From: Plantibacter sp. PA-3-X8
GTDB taxonomy: Bacteria > Actinomycetota > Actinomycetes > Actinomycetales > Microbacteriaceae
Length of the DNA: 64,000 nucleotides
Reading direction: 5' to 3'
Assembly (NCBI RefSeq): GCF_003856975.1
Contig: NZ_CP033107.1
Span: forward strand, 1,674,001 to 1,738,000
How positions within the stretch are numbered: position 1 is the first letter of the stretch; each line of letters opens with the position of its first letter. Below, piece after piece: positions 1 through 8,166 of this stretch. The translations under genes and the position numbers were made by a program. The notes below the pieces were generated by a model. It saw only the letters and a list, made by a program, of their open reading frames with translations. It had not been told where the DNA came from and did no database searches.

Positions 1-1238
1 TGCTTCCCGTCGGGTGTCGTCCACTCGAGGAAGCCACCGGGTCCGTGGTCGAGGTTCCAGCCGGGCAGATGCTTCATCCGGTGATGATGTCGACACAGGC
101 AGGCGAGATTGCCGACATCCGTTGCCCCGCCGTCCTCCCAGGCAACCGAGTGGTCGAGGTCGCAGGCCCGGGCGCGTCTGCCGCAGCCTGGTGCGCGACA
201 GGTGCCGTCCCGGAGGCGCACTGCGCGCTGCAGGTCGGCGGGAACGCGGTACTGGTTGCGTCCGACGGAGAGGATCGCGCCGGTTTCGGGTTGGACGAGG
301 ATCCGGGTGAAGCTTGGCGCGTTCACCGCGATGCGGGCGGCGGTCTCGGGGTCGATCGGACCGTAGCCGTCGAGCATGCCGGGTGCGTCGGAGACGCCGG
401 CCACGGTGAGCGCGGGGACGGTGATCTGCACGGTGGGCTTGATGTGCTCCTGGACCTCGATCGGATGCGGAAGCACCAGGCTCGACATCACGTCGTCCGG
501 GGTCACACCGGTGAGCGCGAGCGCCGCGAGAGCATCCGCCTGCAGCTGAGCGCAGGTGCGAGTGTCGCCCGCCTTACGTGACTCCGCCGCGGCCGCTTCG
601 ACGCGCTCGACGATGCCCTGCGCGATGGGCGCCGTCGTGAACAAGTGCACCCACGCCATGCCGTCGGCCGCGGGCTCGAACTCGACCCGGCGGTCAGCTT
701 CGGAGCGAACCGCTCGGGCGGTGATCGATTCGGGGTGGAGACGCTCCCGCAGGACACGAGCGCGCCTGCGAAGGTTCGCGTTGGTCGTCTCCTCCGCAAC
801 CGGGAGTACCTCAGCGAGGAACGCCGCCCGTCCTGCGGTCGGCACGTCACTGAGTTGGTCGATGATCGTCTGCGCGTGCCGTGCCGAGATGCGCCCGGCC
901 TCGAGCGAGGCGAGCACGGCCGGAGCATCATTCACGAGGCGCTCGGCGTCGTTCGTCGCCCGCTGCACCGTCTGCTCAGGCGTTCGGGTTGCCATCGCGA
1001 GGGCTGCGCAGGTGGAGCGGCGCGACAGGGCCAGTCGTTCGGCCGGCGGGAAGATCGCCGGGACCGTGACGTCTGCGAAGGCGTCCGCGTATGCGGCGGA
1101 GCGGGCCAGGAGCCGGGCCTCTCGTGCATCGAGCGCTGCTCGCAGCCGTTGGATCTCCGCGTATTCGTCCGAGAACTCCACCAGCCGCGCGGCGCACTCG
1201 TCGCTCGCGCGGATCGCGGCGGAGGTGGTCTCGGTCAT
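1..1238 (-). CDS. DUF222 / HNH endonuclease-domain protein (13E12 family), 3' end outside window
   Basis: Reading from the ATG at 1238 gives an uninterrupted frame of 412 codons to the left edge, so the C-terminus is missing. The N-terminal two thirds is the helical DUF222 (13E12 repeat) domain. The visible C-terminal part carries an HNH nuclease signature: CRAPGCGRR, then CDLDH, GG.T, and NLACLCRHHHRMKH, at about residues 345-390. The family is abundant in actinobacterial genomes, often in many copies, and is thought to be linked to mobile DNA; no cellular role is proven. There is no clear Shine-Dalgarno sequence before the start, and the gene is followed upstream by a repeat-rich gap. Family assignment is firm; function is open. 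Confidence 0.9.
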   Translation of the reverse strand, partial: MTETTSAAIRASDECAARLVEFSDEYAEIQRLRAALDAREARLLARSAAYADAFADVTVPAIFPPAERLALSRRSTCAALAMATRTPEQTVQRATNDAERLVNDAPAVLASLEAGRISARHAQTIIDQLSDVPTAGRAAFLAEVLPVAEETTNANLRRRARVLRERLHPESITARAVRSEADRRVEFEPAADGMAWVHLFTTAPIAQGIVERVEAAAAESRKAGDTRTCAQLQADALAALALTGVTPDDVMSSLVLPHPIEVQEHIKPTVQITVPALTVAGVSDAPGMLDGYGPIDPETAARIAVNAPSFTRILVQPETGAILSVGRNQYRVPADLQRAVRLRDGTCRAPGCGRRARACDLDHSVAWEDGGATDVGNLACLCRHHHRMKHLPGWNLDHGPGGFLEWTTPDGK

Positions 1239-1309
1239 GGAACAAGTCCACCACGAACCGCTGACATTCCAGATGCTGAGTCGAAGCGGTTGTGGAAGTT
1301 GCTCGTGGG

Positions 1310-1685
1310 CCCTTCGACAGGCTCAGGGACCGGAGGGGGCATACCGGATTCGCAGGGTTCCTCCGTGTGCCCTTCGACAAGCTCAGGGACCGGAGGGGGT
1401 GCTTCAGGGACCGGAGGGGGTTGCTCGGGTACCGGAGGGGGTGCTCTGGGACCGGAGGGTTTTCGCATGCACCTCTTCCGGTCACTGAGCTTGTCGAAGT
1501 GCTGACGTGGGCACTTCGACAGACTCGGAGGCCGGAGGGGTGTGGCCGGACTCGCGGGGTTCCATCGTTGGCCCTTCGACAAGCTCAGGGAGCGGGGAAG
1601 GGTTGCTCGTCGACGGGGTTGGTGAGTGGGAGGGTGCGCCGGTTTGGATGTGTTCCGCGGGCCCTTCGACAGGCTCAGGGATCGG
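1310..1685. repeat. Extragenic head-tail (REP-like) repeat cluster with a 21-bp tail array
   Basis: This 480-bp gene-free gap holds several copies of one element. Its head is CCCTTCGACAAG (or CAGG variant) and its tail CTCAGGGACCGG. Full copies start at 1310, 1370, 1572 and 1662, and a degenerate inverted pair lies near 1482-1530. Behind the head at 1370 the tail is repeated at 1382, 1403, 1424 and 1445, an exact 21-bp period with AGGGGGT-type spacers. I see no protein-coding or RNA gene in the gap. The element resembles repetitive extragenic palindromes; no mobilising transposase is in the window. Confidence 0.85.
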
Positions 1686-1720
1686 CTGAGGTTGCCGGAC
1701 GGCGTCGGGGTCGCGACGCG

Positions 1721-2428
1721 TCAGCTCGCGCCGTCGTCGGTTTCGAGCTGCAACCAGTCCTCGAAGTGCCGGCGCATCGCGCGTCGGGAGGCCTCGGCGT
1801 CTCGAGCGGCCAGGGCGTCGACGACGGCGTAGTGCACGCTGTCGGTCCGCCGGACGCCACGCTCGTCCGGCTGCTCCACCTCGATCGCGCGGAGTCGACG
1901 CTGCCGGATCGTCTCGCGCAGCACGTGACTGAAGCCCTCGTGCATGAGTCGGAAGATCGGGTCGTCGACGATGGCGTTCAGTCGGCTGTGGAAGTCGACG
2001 TCGGCCTCGAGCGCCGCATCGTGATCCCCGGCGAGCGTCGCGGCGATCATGCGGTCGACGTCGTCGCGCAGCACCGCGACCGCTTCGTCGGTGACGAGCC
2101 CGGCCGCCGCCTCGGCGACGGTCTCCTCCAGCATCATGCGCGAGCGGGCGAACTGATCGTCGGACAGGTAGCCCAGCTGACGGGAGATGGTGAACCAACT
2201 GCGGACGAAGTCGTCGCCCGGAGCGTCGATGGAGGTGCCCCGACCCTGGGTGCGGTGGAGGAAGCCGAGCCGTTCGAGGACCGCGAGCTGTTCGCGAAGG
2301 GCGCCGCGGCTCATCTGCAGTGCCTCGCCGAGCTCGCGTTCCGGAGGCAGGCGCCGCGCGGTGGTGCCGGGCTCCGGCGTGGCCAGCTCAACGAGCCTCG
2401 CCACGAGCGCTTCGAGCGGCTCCGCCAT
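1721..2428 (-). CDS. GntR-family transcriptional regulator, FadR subfamily (FCD domain)
   Basis: The 235-residue protein starts with a winged helix-turn-helix (RRLPPERELGEAL, SRGALREQLAVLERLGF, GRGTSI, about residues 22-70). An all-helical FCD ligand-binding domain follows to the C-terminus, with the scattered Asp/His residues (HSRLNAI, HYAVVDALAARD, MRRHFED) that bind metal or an organic acid in this subfamily. Such regulators usually sense a carboxylate. An AGGGGG ribosome site lies 5 nt before the ATG, and a perfect FadR-type operator lies 15 nt further upstream, so autoregulation is likely. Repeat arrays flank the gene on both sides and it has no operon partner, so the regulated pathway cannot be read from context. 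Confidence 0.9.
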   Translation of the reverse strand: MAEPLEALVARLVELATPEPGTTARRLPPERELGEALQMSRGALREQLAVLERLGFLHRTQGRGTSIDAPGDDFVRSWFTISRQLGYLSDDQFARSRMMLEETVAEAAAGLVTDEAVAVLRDDVDRMIAATLAGDHDAALEADVDFHSRLNAIVDDPIFRLMHEGFSHVLRETIRQRRLRAIEVEQPDERGVRRTDSVHYAVVDALAARDAEASRRAMRRHFEDWLQLETDDGAS

Positions 2429-2442
2429 GCTGCCCCCTCGAT

Positions 2443-2453
2443 TGGTCCGACCA
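2443..2453. promoter_or_regulatory. FadR-type operator, TGGTC-C-GACCA
   Basis: A perfect 5-bp inverted repeat with a single central base, matching the TGGTCnGACCA consensus bound by FadR/FCD-type GntR proteins. It lies between the regulator's start codon (2428) and a TACCAT box (2460-2465, minus strand) that could be its -10 element, so a bound protein would cover the transcription start. The motif and position are seen; autorepression is inferred. Confidence 0.75.
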
Positions 2454-2481
2454 GTGTCGATGGTAGCCGGTGGTGCGGGCC

Positions 2482-2703
2482 GCCCTTCGACAAGCTCAGG
2501 GACCGGATTGGGGCTCAGGGACCGGATTGGGGCTTAGGGACCGGATTGGGGCTCGGGGACCGGATTGGCGCTCTGGGACCGGGTTGAGGCTCAGAGACCG
2601 GATTGGGGCTCAGTGACCGGATTGGGGCTCAGTGACCGGGGTGGGGCTCAGGGATCGGATTGAGGCTCAGGGACCGGGCGGCGCTCAGGGACCTGGGCGG
2701 CGC
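2482..2703. repeat. Head-tail element with an 11-unit, 19-bp tandem tail array
   Basis: One intact head (CCCTTCGACAAG, 2482) is followed by eleven tails. The GACCGG core recurs at 2501, 2520, 2539, 2558, 2577, 2596, 2615, 2634, 2653 and 2672, always 19 bp apart, and ends with a GACCTG variant at 2690. Units differ by scattered substitutions (CTCAGG, CTTAGG, CTCGGG, CTCTGG, CTCAGT), so the array is not freshly amplified. It fills the gap between the purQ terminator and the FadR-type regulator's promoter. No gene is seen here. Confidence 0.9.
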
Positions 2704-2727
2704 TGCGGGATCCCTCCACCGACGCAA

Positions 2728-2759
2728 CACGCCCGTCCCGACGGATCGGGACGGGCGTG
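2728..2759. terminator. Hairpin terminator after purQ
   Basis: Perfect 13-bp stem (2728-2740 pairs with 2747-2759) around a six-base ACGGAT loop, 17 bp beyond the purQ stop codon. It has no T-tract, as is common for actinobacterial terminators. Confidence 0.75.
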
Positions 2760-2776
2760 GAGACGACGTGTGTTTG

Positions 2777-3478
2777 CTAGACCGCCTGGAGGGCCTGCAC
2801 AGCGCTCGTGAAGAAGGCGAGACCGTCGACACCGGAGCGCATGGCGAGCGGGGTGTCGGGACCGAAGCCCGGCTCGATCGCGTGCTCGGGGTGCGGCATG
2901 AGCCCGACGACGTTGCCGGCCGGGTTCGTGAGGCCGGCGATGTCGTCGAGGGAACCGTTCGGGTTCACGCCCGCGTAGCGGAAGGCGACCAGGCCCTCGC
3001 CCTCAACGCGTGCCAGGGTCTCGGCGTCGGCGATGTAGCCGCCGTCGGCGTTCTTGAGCGGGATGGTGATCTCCTGCCCCTTCGAGAACTGGTGGGTCCA
3101 GGCGGTGTCGGCGTTCTCGACCGTGAGCAGCTGGTCGCGACGGATGAACTGCTGGTGGGCGTTCCGGATGAGGCCACCGGGCAGCAGGTGCGCCTCGACG
3201 AGCATCTGGAAGCCGTTGCAGATCCCGAGGATCGGCATGCCTTTGCCGGCGGCGTCCTTCAGCTCGGTCATGATCGGCGAGACTGCGGCGATCGCGCCGG
3301 CGCGGAGGTAGTCGCCGTAGCTGAAGCCACCCGGCAGGATGACGGCGTCGACACCCTGGAGGTCGTGGTCGCCGTGCCAGAGCGCGACGGGCTCGGCACC
3401 CGCCATGCGGACCGCGCGCTGGGCGTCGCGGTCGTCGAGCGAACCGGGGAAGGTGATGACACCGATACGGGTCGTCAT
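2777..3478 (-). CDS. purQ: Phosphoribosylformylglycinamidine synthase, glutaminase subunit
   Basis: PurQ releases ammonia from glutamine for PurL in the fourth step of purine biosynthesis (FGAR to FGAM) and works in a cytoplasmic PurLQS complex. The 233-residue protein is a class I glutamine amidotransferase: nucleophile Cys87 in GICNGFQ, and the His196/Glu198 pair in PHPEHA complete the triad. The start codon overlaps the purS stop by 4 bp (ATGA), so the two are translationally coupled. The large subunit gene purL is not next to them; downstream there is only a terminator and a repeat array. Confidence 0.97.
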   Translation of the reverse strand: MTTRIGVITFPGSLDDRDAQRAVRMAGAEPVALWHGDHDLQGVDAVILPGGFSYGDYLRAGAIAAVSPIMTELKDAAGKGMPILGICNGFQMLVEAHLLPGGLIRNAHQQFIRRDQLLTVENADTAWTHQFSKGQEITIPLKNADGGYIADAETLARVEGEGLVAFRYAGVNPNGSLDDIAGLTNPAGNVVGLMPHPEHAIEPGFGPDTPLAMRSGVDGLAFFTSAVQALQAV

Positions 3479-3735
3479 GCCTCGGAGCCCTCGGGGTAGT
3501 GGATGGCCACGACGTCCTCGATCACGGCGTTCGAGAGGATGTCGTCGGCGATCTGCTGCACCGTGGCGCGCGTGGCGTCGGTGATGGGGCCGTCGACCGT
3601 GAGCTCGAAGCGCTTGCCGATGCGGACATCGGTGAACTCGCTCTTGCCGAGACGCGCGAGGGCGCCGGCGACGGCCTTGCCCTGGGGGTCCAGCAGTTCG
3701 GCTTTCGGCATGACTTCTACGACGATGGTCGGCAC
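3475..3735 (-). CDS. purS: Phosphoribosylformylglycinamidine synthase subunit PurS
   Basis: The small 86-residue PurS bridges PurL and PurQ in the FGAM synthase complex of Gram-positive-type bacteria. The sequence from [11 protein letters not shown] through the RIGKRFEL strand to the C-terminal [12 protein letters not shown] strand fits the family over its full length. I chose the GTG at 3735: homology begins exactly there, and the in-frame extension to 3792 would run into the terminator hairpin of the upstream gene. A purine-rich stretch (GAAAGAG) lies just upstream as ribosome site. Confidence 0.93.
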   Translation of the reverse strand: MPTIVVEVMPKAELLDPQGKAVAGALARLGKSEFTDVRIGKRFELTVDGPITDATRATVQQIADDILSNAVIEDVVAIHYPEGSEA

Positions 3736-3789
3736 GGAGGTCTCTTTCGTTGCGACGCGGCGGGGATGCGAACAGTCTAGCGCCGAGCG

Positions 3790-3830
3790 CACGACGCCCG
3801 TCCGACGAGGTGCGTCGGACGGGCGTCGTG
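3790..3830. terminator. Hairpin terminator between the permease gene and purS
   Basis: Perfect 18-bp stem (3790-3807 with 3813-3830) around an AGGTG loop. It begins 10 bp after the permease stop codon (3840) and separates that operon from purS-purQ on the same strand. Confidence 0.85.
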
Positions 3831-3839
3831 GTCAGCGGG

Positions 3840-5417
3840 TCATTCCGGGAGGGCGGCGTCCGCTTCGTTCGCGTCGCCGGCGATGCCGCGGGCGAGCGTC
3901 TTGTTGCGGAAGAAGTCCGGTCGGAGCTTCGCCTGGATGAGCATGATGACGATGCCCGCCACGATGATGATCATGCCGAGGATGAACACGAGCCCGACAC
4001 CGCCGATGTTCGATCCGCTGCCGTAGTCGGGGTCGGCGCTCTCGATGATCGTGGTGAAGAAGAGCACGCCCAGGATGAGACCGCCGACGAGCGGGGAGAA
4101 GAACTGGAAGAAGAAGTTCCGTGCGCTCGAGAACCACTGCTTCCGGAAGTACCAGACGCACGCGAACGCCGTCAGGCCGTAGTAGAAGCAGATCATCATG
4201 CCGAGGGTCGTGATCGTGTCCCAGAGCACGTCCTCGGAGATGAAGCGCATGACCGCGTAGAACACCGACGCGACGACACTCGAGACGATCGTCGCGTAGC
4301 CGGGCGTGAAGAACTTGGGGTGCACCTTCGAGAACTTCGGCGACAGCGCGCCGTAGTGCCCCATTGCGAGCAGGGTCCGCGCGGGGGAGACGAACGTCGA
4401 CTGCAGCGAGGCGGCCGAGGACGACAGCACCGCGATCGACACGAGGATCGCGAGCGGACCGAGGATGGGCCCCGCGAGCGAGAAGAACACGTTGCCCTGG
4501 ATGTCCTCGTTGCCGAGCCCGAACTCGCCGTCGCCGACGCCCGCGTAGTTGATGAGCGCGACCGACAGGAACAGGTAGAGGACGACGATGATGACGACCG
4601 TGGCCGTGGCGGCCTTGCCTGGCGTCGAGCTCGACCCCTTCGTCTCCTCGCTCATCGTCAGCGTGACGTCCCAACCCCAGAAGATGAAGATGGAGAGCGA
4701 GAGTCCGGCGGCGAAGGCGCTGAACGACCCGACGGCGAACGGGTTGAACCAGTCGAGCGAGATCGGGAGGGCGTCGAACGCGTCGCCGCCCGCGACGTGC
4801 GCGAAGGCGACGATGCCGAACAGCACCATCACGAGCAACTGGAAGCCCACGAGCACGTACTGCAGCTTCTGCGTCGTCTGCATGTCGCGGTAGGAGATGA
4901 GCGTCGCCCCGAGCATGAACGCCAGACAGGTGATGACGTTGATGAACGGGTTCGACGTGAGGCCGGCGATGTCGGGGTTCTGGAAGATCTGCGACAGCAT
5001 CAGGTAGAAGAAGTCGACCGCGATGCCCGCGAGGTTCGAGAGCACGACGATGGTCGCGGCGATGAGGCCCCAACCGGCCATCCAACCGACCCACGGGCCG
5101 AACGCGCGCGTCGCCCAGGTGAACGAGGTGCCGGAGTCCGGCATGCGGCTGTTGAGCTCCCGGTAGCCGAAGGCGACGAGCAGCATCGGGATGAAGCCGA
5201 CGAGGAAGATGGCCGGCACGTGGGTGCCGACCTCCGCGACGGTCGGACCGAGGGCACCGGTCAGGGTGTACGCCGGGGCGATGCACGAGATGCCGATGAC
5301 GATCGCGCCGACGAGGCCGACGGTGCCGGCGCCGAGGCCCTTCTTGGAGAGGGCGCCCGTCGCGGTGGTCTCGGGGTGGGCGACGTCGCGCGGGGGAGTG
5401 GTTTCGGGAGGAGTCAT
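3840..5417 (-). CDS. APC-superfamily amino acid/polyamine permease
   Basis: A 525-residue protein with about 12-13 hydrophobic helices and the APC signature near the first helix ([24 protein letters not shown]) and the [26 protein letters not shown] segment. APC permeases move amino acids or amines with protons or by exchange. The ATG at 5417 is chosen because it overlaps the upstream USP stop (ATGA) and the hydrophobic core follows at once; the frame stays open upstream inside the USP gene. Its place at the end of the amine oxidase/GABA gene series suggests putrescine, GABA or a related amine as substrate; that is inference from context. Confidence 0.85.
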   Translation of the reverse strand: MTPPETTPPRDVAHPETTATGALSKKGLGAGTVGLVGAIVIGISCIAPAYTLTGALGPTVAEVGTHVPAIFLVGFIPMLLVAFGYRELNSRMPDSGTSFTWATRAFGPWVGWMAGWGLIAATIVVLSNLAGIAVDFFYLMLSQIFQNPDIAGLTSNPFINVITCLAFMLGATLISYRDMQTTQKLQYVLVGFQLLVMVLFGIVAFAHVAGGDAFDALPISLDWFNPFAVGSFSAFAAGLSLSIFIFWGWDVTLTMSEETKGSSSTPGKAATATVVIIVVLYLFLSVALINYAGVGDGEFGLGNEDIQGNVFFSLAGPILGPLAILVSIAVLSSSAASLQSTFVSPARTLLAMGHYGALSPKFSKVHPKFFTPGYATIVSSVVASVFYAVMRFISEDVLWDTITTLGMMICFYYGLTAFACVWYFRKQWFSSARNFFFQFFSPLVGGLILGVLFFTTIIESADPDYGSGSNIGGVGLVFILGMIIIVAGIVIMLIQAKLRPDFFRNKTLARGIAGDANEADAALPE

Positions 5418-6310
5418 GTCGGGTCTCCGAGGGTCAGCACGGAGTCGCGGGGCACGACCACCATGGGTACGGGGAGCTCCCGCAGCATCTTCGCTGCCGT
5501 GGAGCCGAGGAAGAGGTGCTTCGGGGTGGCGAGTCGGCTGGAACCGACGAGCACGATCTCCGCGGGCTTCCACTCGAGGTGCGAGACGGCGTCCTCGATG
5601 CGGGTGCCCGAGGCGATCTCGGTGGTCACGTCGATGTCCTTCGGCAGGTGCTCGGTCGCGTAGGCGAGGACTTCCGCCGCGTGCGACTCGGCCCGGGCGG
5701 TCGCCTCGGGGTGCTCGGCGCCCTCGGGCTGGTCGAGCGCGACGAGCGAGACCAGGCGGAGCGGGATGACCGCGTTCTTGGCGACGACGATGGCCGCGTC
5801 GAGCAGCTGGTGCGCGCCGGCACGGGTGCCGATCGCGCAGGTGATCCGGCTGACCGTGCCGCCGGTGGGCTGCGCGTCGAGGAGGTCGCGACTGCCGACC
5901 GGAGCGAGGGCGACCGGGACGACCGCCGAGTGCAGGAGCGTGTTCGCGACGCTGCCGAGCGTGAACCGGCCGAGGAGTCCGCCGCGCGCCGCACCGATGA
6001 TGATGAGCCCGCCCTCGAGGATGCGGGAGGCCTCCAAGAGGCCCTCCGCGAACGACTCGTCGTACACGAGGTGCGTCTTGGCCGTGATGTCGGCGGGGAC
6101 CGCGTCGAGCGCCTCGGCGAGCCAGCGTTCGGCCGTCTCACGGAGGAACCGTTCGTAGCCGGGATCGGCCGGGGTGATCGTCGGGCGTTCCTCGTTCGCG
6201 AGCACGAGGACGATGTCGAGCCGGGCGCCGGTGGTCCGAGCGATCCGGATGCCGAGCGCGAGCGCGTCGCGTCCCGCCGGCGTATCGGTGTAGCCAACGA
6301 TGTATCTCAT
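5414..6310 (-). CDS. Tandem universal stress protein (two UspA domains)
   Basis: The 298-residue protein holds two consecutive UspA folds. Each starts with a hydrophobic strand (RYIVGYTDTPAGRDAL; ITCAIGTRAGAHQLL) and ends with the nucleotide-binding G-x2-G-x9-G-S/T type motif (IIGAARGGLLGRFTLGSVANTLLHS; LVGSSRLATPKHLFLGSTAAKMLRE). Tandem USPs usually bind ATP and modulate partner proteins under stress. Here the gene is translationally coupled to the APC permease by a 4-bp ATGA overlap, which suggests a role in controlling that transporter. Confidence 0.88.
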   Translation of the reverse strand: MRYIVGYTDTPAGRDALALGIRIARTTGARLDIVLVLANEERPTITPADPGYERFLRETAERWLAEALDAVPADITAKTHLVYDESFAEGLLEASRILEGGLIIIGAARGGLLGRFTLGSVANTLLHSAVVPVALAPVGSRDLLDAQPTGGTVSRITCAIGTRAGAHQLLDAAIVVAKNAVIPLRLVSLVALDQPEGAEHPEATARAESHAAEVLAYATEHLPKDIDVTTEIASGTRIEDAVSHLEWKPAEIVLVGSSRLATPKHLFLGSTAAKMLRELPVPMVVVPRDSVLTLGDPT

Positions 6311-6336
6311 CTGGTGTTCGCTTTCGATCGGGTGCG

Positions 6337-6537
6337 CCCTTCGACAAGCTCAGGGACCGGGACCAGGATGCACGGCGGTGTGCGGGTGTTTCGTTGGTGC
6401 AGGGTATCGACGGGGGTGCCCGCTCGACAAGGGCGGGAAGCGGACTCTGGTCGGGGAGCGGAGCGCCGTTCGACACGCGGTTCCTGAGCTTGTCGAAGGG
6501 CAGGGACCGAGGCCCTTCGACAGGCTCAGGAACCGGG
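6337..6537. repeat. Head-tail repeat cluster with an inverted pair
   Basis: One plus-orientation copy (6337-6360), then an inverted pair: a minus-orientation copy (6479-6500, ends TGTCGAAGGG) facing a plus copy (6513-6537). The pair could fold into a long hairpin. The cluster fills the 233-bp gap between the USP start codon and the amine oxidase stop codon; no gene is visible there. Confidence 0.8.
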
Positions 6538-6543
6538 AGACGC

Positions 6544-7902
6544 TTACGCCTGGTGGCGGGCGATGATCGCCTCGGCGGTGTCGGCGCCCTTGCGGATCGC
6601 GCCGTCGACGTGCTGGTAGCCCTCGGCGGCGAGGTCGCTCGTCGACCAGTAGATCGGGCCCACCGGCGTCGACTGCATGGCGCCGTAGCGCGAGAGACCG
6701 CCGAGGTCGAAGCTCGCCGCGTACGCACCGCGCGTCCACTCCTCGCTGCCCCAGTCGCTCTCGTAGTAGACGACGGGGGAGAGGGCCTGCTCGCCGTAGT
6801 AGTGGGACAGCGAGGTGAGGATCCGCTCGCGGCGCTCCTCGGCGCTCAGCTTGAAGACCTCGTCGGCGCGCTCGTCCGAGACGAACCCGACGAGCGTGCC
6901 GCGCGGGTCCTCGTGGTTCGTGTTGTCGTAGGCCTCGTGGACGAGCTCGTACGGGCTGAACGCGGTCGCCGAGAGGCCGTCCTCGCGCCAGAACGGCGTC
7001 TCGTACACGGCGTGGACCTTGATGACGAGCCCGAGCGACATGTGCTGGTGCATCTGGTGGCTGAGGCGCGGCAGCGGCGGCTGGAAGTCGATGCGGGAGT
7101 AGAGGTTCGGCGGGACGGCGACGATCGCGTACCGCGCGTTGACCGTCACGCTGTCCGCCTCGGCCGAGACGCCGGCGTCGGACCACTCGAGGCGACGCAC
7201 GGGCGAGGACAGGTGGACGTCGTCGCCGAGGGCCTCGGCGAGCTTGATCGGAACCTGCTGCAGGCCGCCGACGACGCGCTTGTCGAGGATGAAGTCGGCC
7301 TCGACGAGGTGGGTGAAGCTGCCGGCGGACGCCGCCATGAGCAGCGCCTGCAGGAGCGAGAAGGAGTGGGAGGGCTTCGTGAGCATCGCGGCGGCGATGA
7401 AGAGGGCGATGTTGTCGCGTGCCTCGACGTCGTCCGTCTGCTCGGCGAGCCAGGCGCTCCACGAGATGCGGTCGTACTCCTTCGCCCGGGCGTGCGCCCA
7501 CGGCTCGGTGACGCCGACCTCCTCCACGAGCTCGTCGAGGAGGGTGATGAGTCGCTCCATCTCGGCCGCGGTCGACTCGGCGACGGGGAAGATGTCGCCC
7601 GTGAAGCGGGTGCGCACGCCCTCGGCATCGACGTAGACGCTGTCGCCCTCGCGGTAGCGGGAGTAGGTGTCGAGTCCGAGCTCCTCGAGTGTGGCGAGCA
7701 GCGCGGTCTGGTCGGGGGAGACCCACTGGCCGCCCAGCTCGAGCATGGCTCCGTCGATGTGGTTCGTCCAGAGGCGACCACCGACGCGGTCACGCGCCTC
7801 GAGGACGGCGACGGACAGGCCCGCCGCGCGGAGCTTCGTGGCGGCCGTGAGCCCGGAGGCCCCGGCGCCGATGATGACGACGTCGCGTTCGATAGCGCTC
7901 AT
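6544..7902 (-). CDS. Flavin monoamine oxidase, putrescine-oxidase-like
   Basis: A 452-residue FAD amine oxidase. The N-terminus has the dinucleotide-binding motif VVIIGAGASGLTAATKLRAAGLSVAVLEARDRVGGR, followed by the ELGGQWVSPDQ segment of the family; the C-terminus has the second FAD-contact region (GPIYWSTSDLAAEGYQHVDGAIRKGADTAEAI). Putrescine oxidases of actinobacteria convert putrescine to 4-aminobutanal, ammonia and peroxide. The neighbours (succinate-semialdehyde dehydrogenase and GABA transaminase) make a putrescine to GABA to succinate route likely; tyramine or another amine remains possible. An AGGAAG ribosome site precedes the ATG. Confidence 0.85.
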   Translation of the reverse strand: MSAIERDVVIIGAGASGLTAATKLRAAGLSVAVLEARDRVGGRLWTNHIDGAMLELGGQWVSPDQTALLATLEELGLDTYSRYREGDSVYVDAEGVRTRFTGDIFPVAESTAAEMERLITLLDELVEEVGVTEPWAHARAKEYDRISWSAWLAEQTDDVEARDNIALFIAAAMLTKPSHSFSLLQALLMAASAGSFTHLVEADFILDKRVVGGLQQVPIKLAEALGDDVHLSSPVRRLEWSDAGVSAEADSVTVNARYAIVAVPPNLYSRIDFQPPLPRLSHQMHQHMSLGLVIKVHAVYETPFWREDGLSATAFSPYELVHEAYDNTNHEDPRGTLVGFVSDERADEVFKLSAEERRERILTSLSHYYGEQALSPVVYYESDWGSEEWTRGAYAASFDLGGLSRYGAMQSTPVGPIYWSTSDLAAEGYQHVDGAIRKGADTAEAIIARHQA

Positions 7903-7923
7903 GAGGTGTCTTCCTGTTCGAGG

Positions 7924-8057
7924 CCCTTCGACAAGCTCAGGGACCGGGGTGGTGCTCGGGTGACCGGGGTGGTGCTCGGGGCCGGGTGGTGCTCTCGATA
8001 CCGGGTGGTGCTCGGGACTGGGGTGATGCGCTGGTGTCGGGTGGTGCTCGGGACCGG
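7924..8057. repeat. Head-tail element with a degenerate 16-20-bp tail array
   Basis: An intact head and tail start at 7924. CTCGGG-type tail cores then recur near 7936, 7955, 7975, 7992, 8011, 8031 and 8047 with GGTGGTG spacers. The period is irregular (16-20 bp), so this array is older or more eroded than the one at 2482. It occupies half of the 264-bp gap between the amine oxidase start and the gabD stop; the remaining ~110 bp shows nothing recognisable. Confidence 0.8.
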
Positions 8058-8166
8058 CGCCGATAGTCGAGTATGGCGGATCCGGCGGTCGGATGGAACC
8101 GGGGATGGCGAGGTCGCCGGTCGGATCGACGATCGGCGACGGTTTCCGTTGTGCCGACCGAGGCGG

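Noticed and set aside
1..1238. A group II intron or transposase in the left-end gene because of its HNH motif
   Set aside because: The HNH sits at the C-terminus of a DUF222 domain with no reverse transcriptase or transposase core.
2482..2703. Tandem 19-bp units considered as a CRISPR array
   Set aside because: Units are contiguous, diverged and without unique spacers of 30-40 bp; there are no cas genes nearby.
3750..5663. A 637-codon plus-strand frame opposite the APC permease
   Set aside because: Extremely Arg/Asp/Glu-rich low-complexity translation, antisense to a multi-helix permease with full family features.
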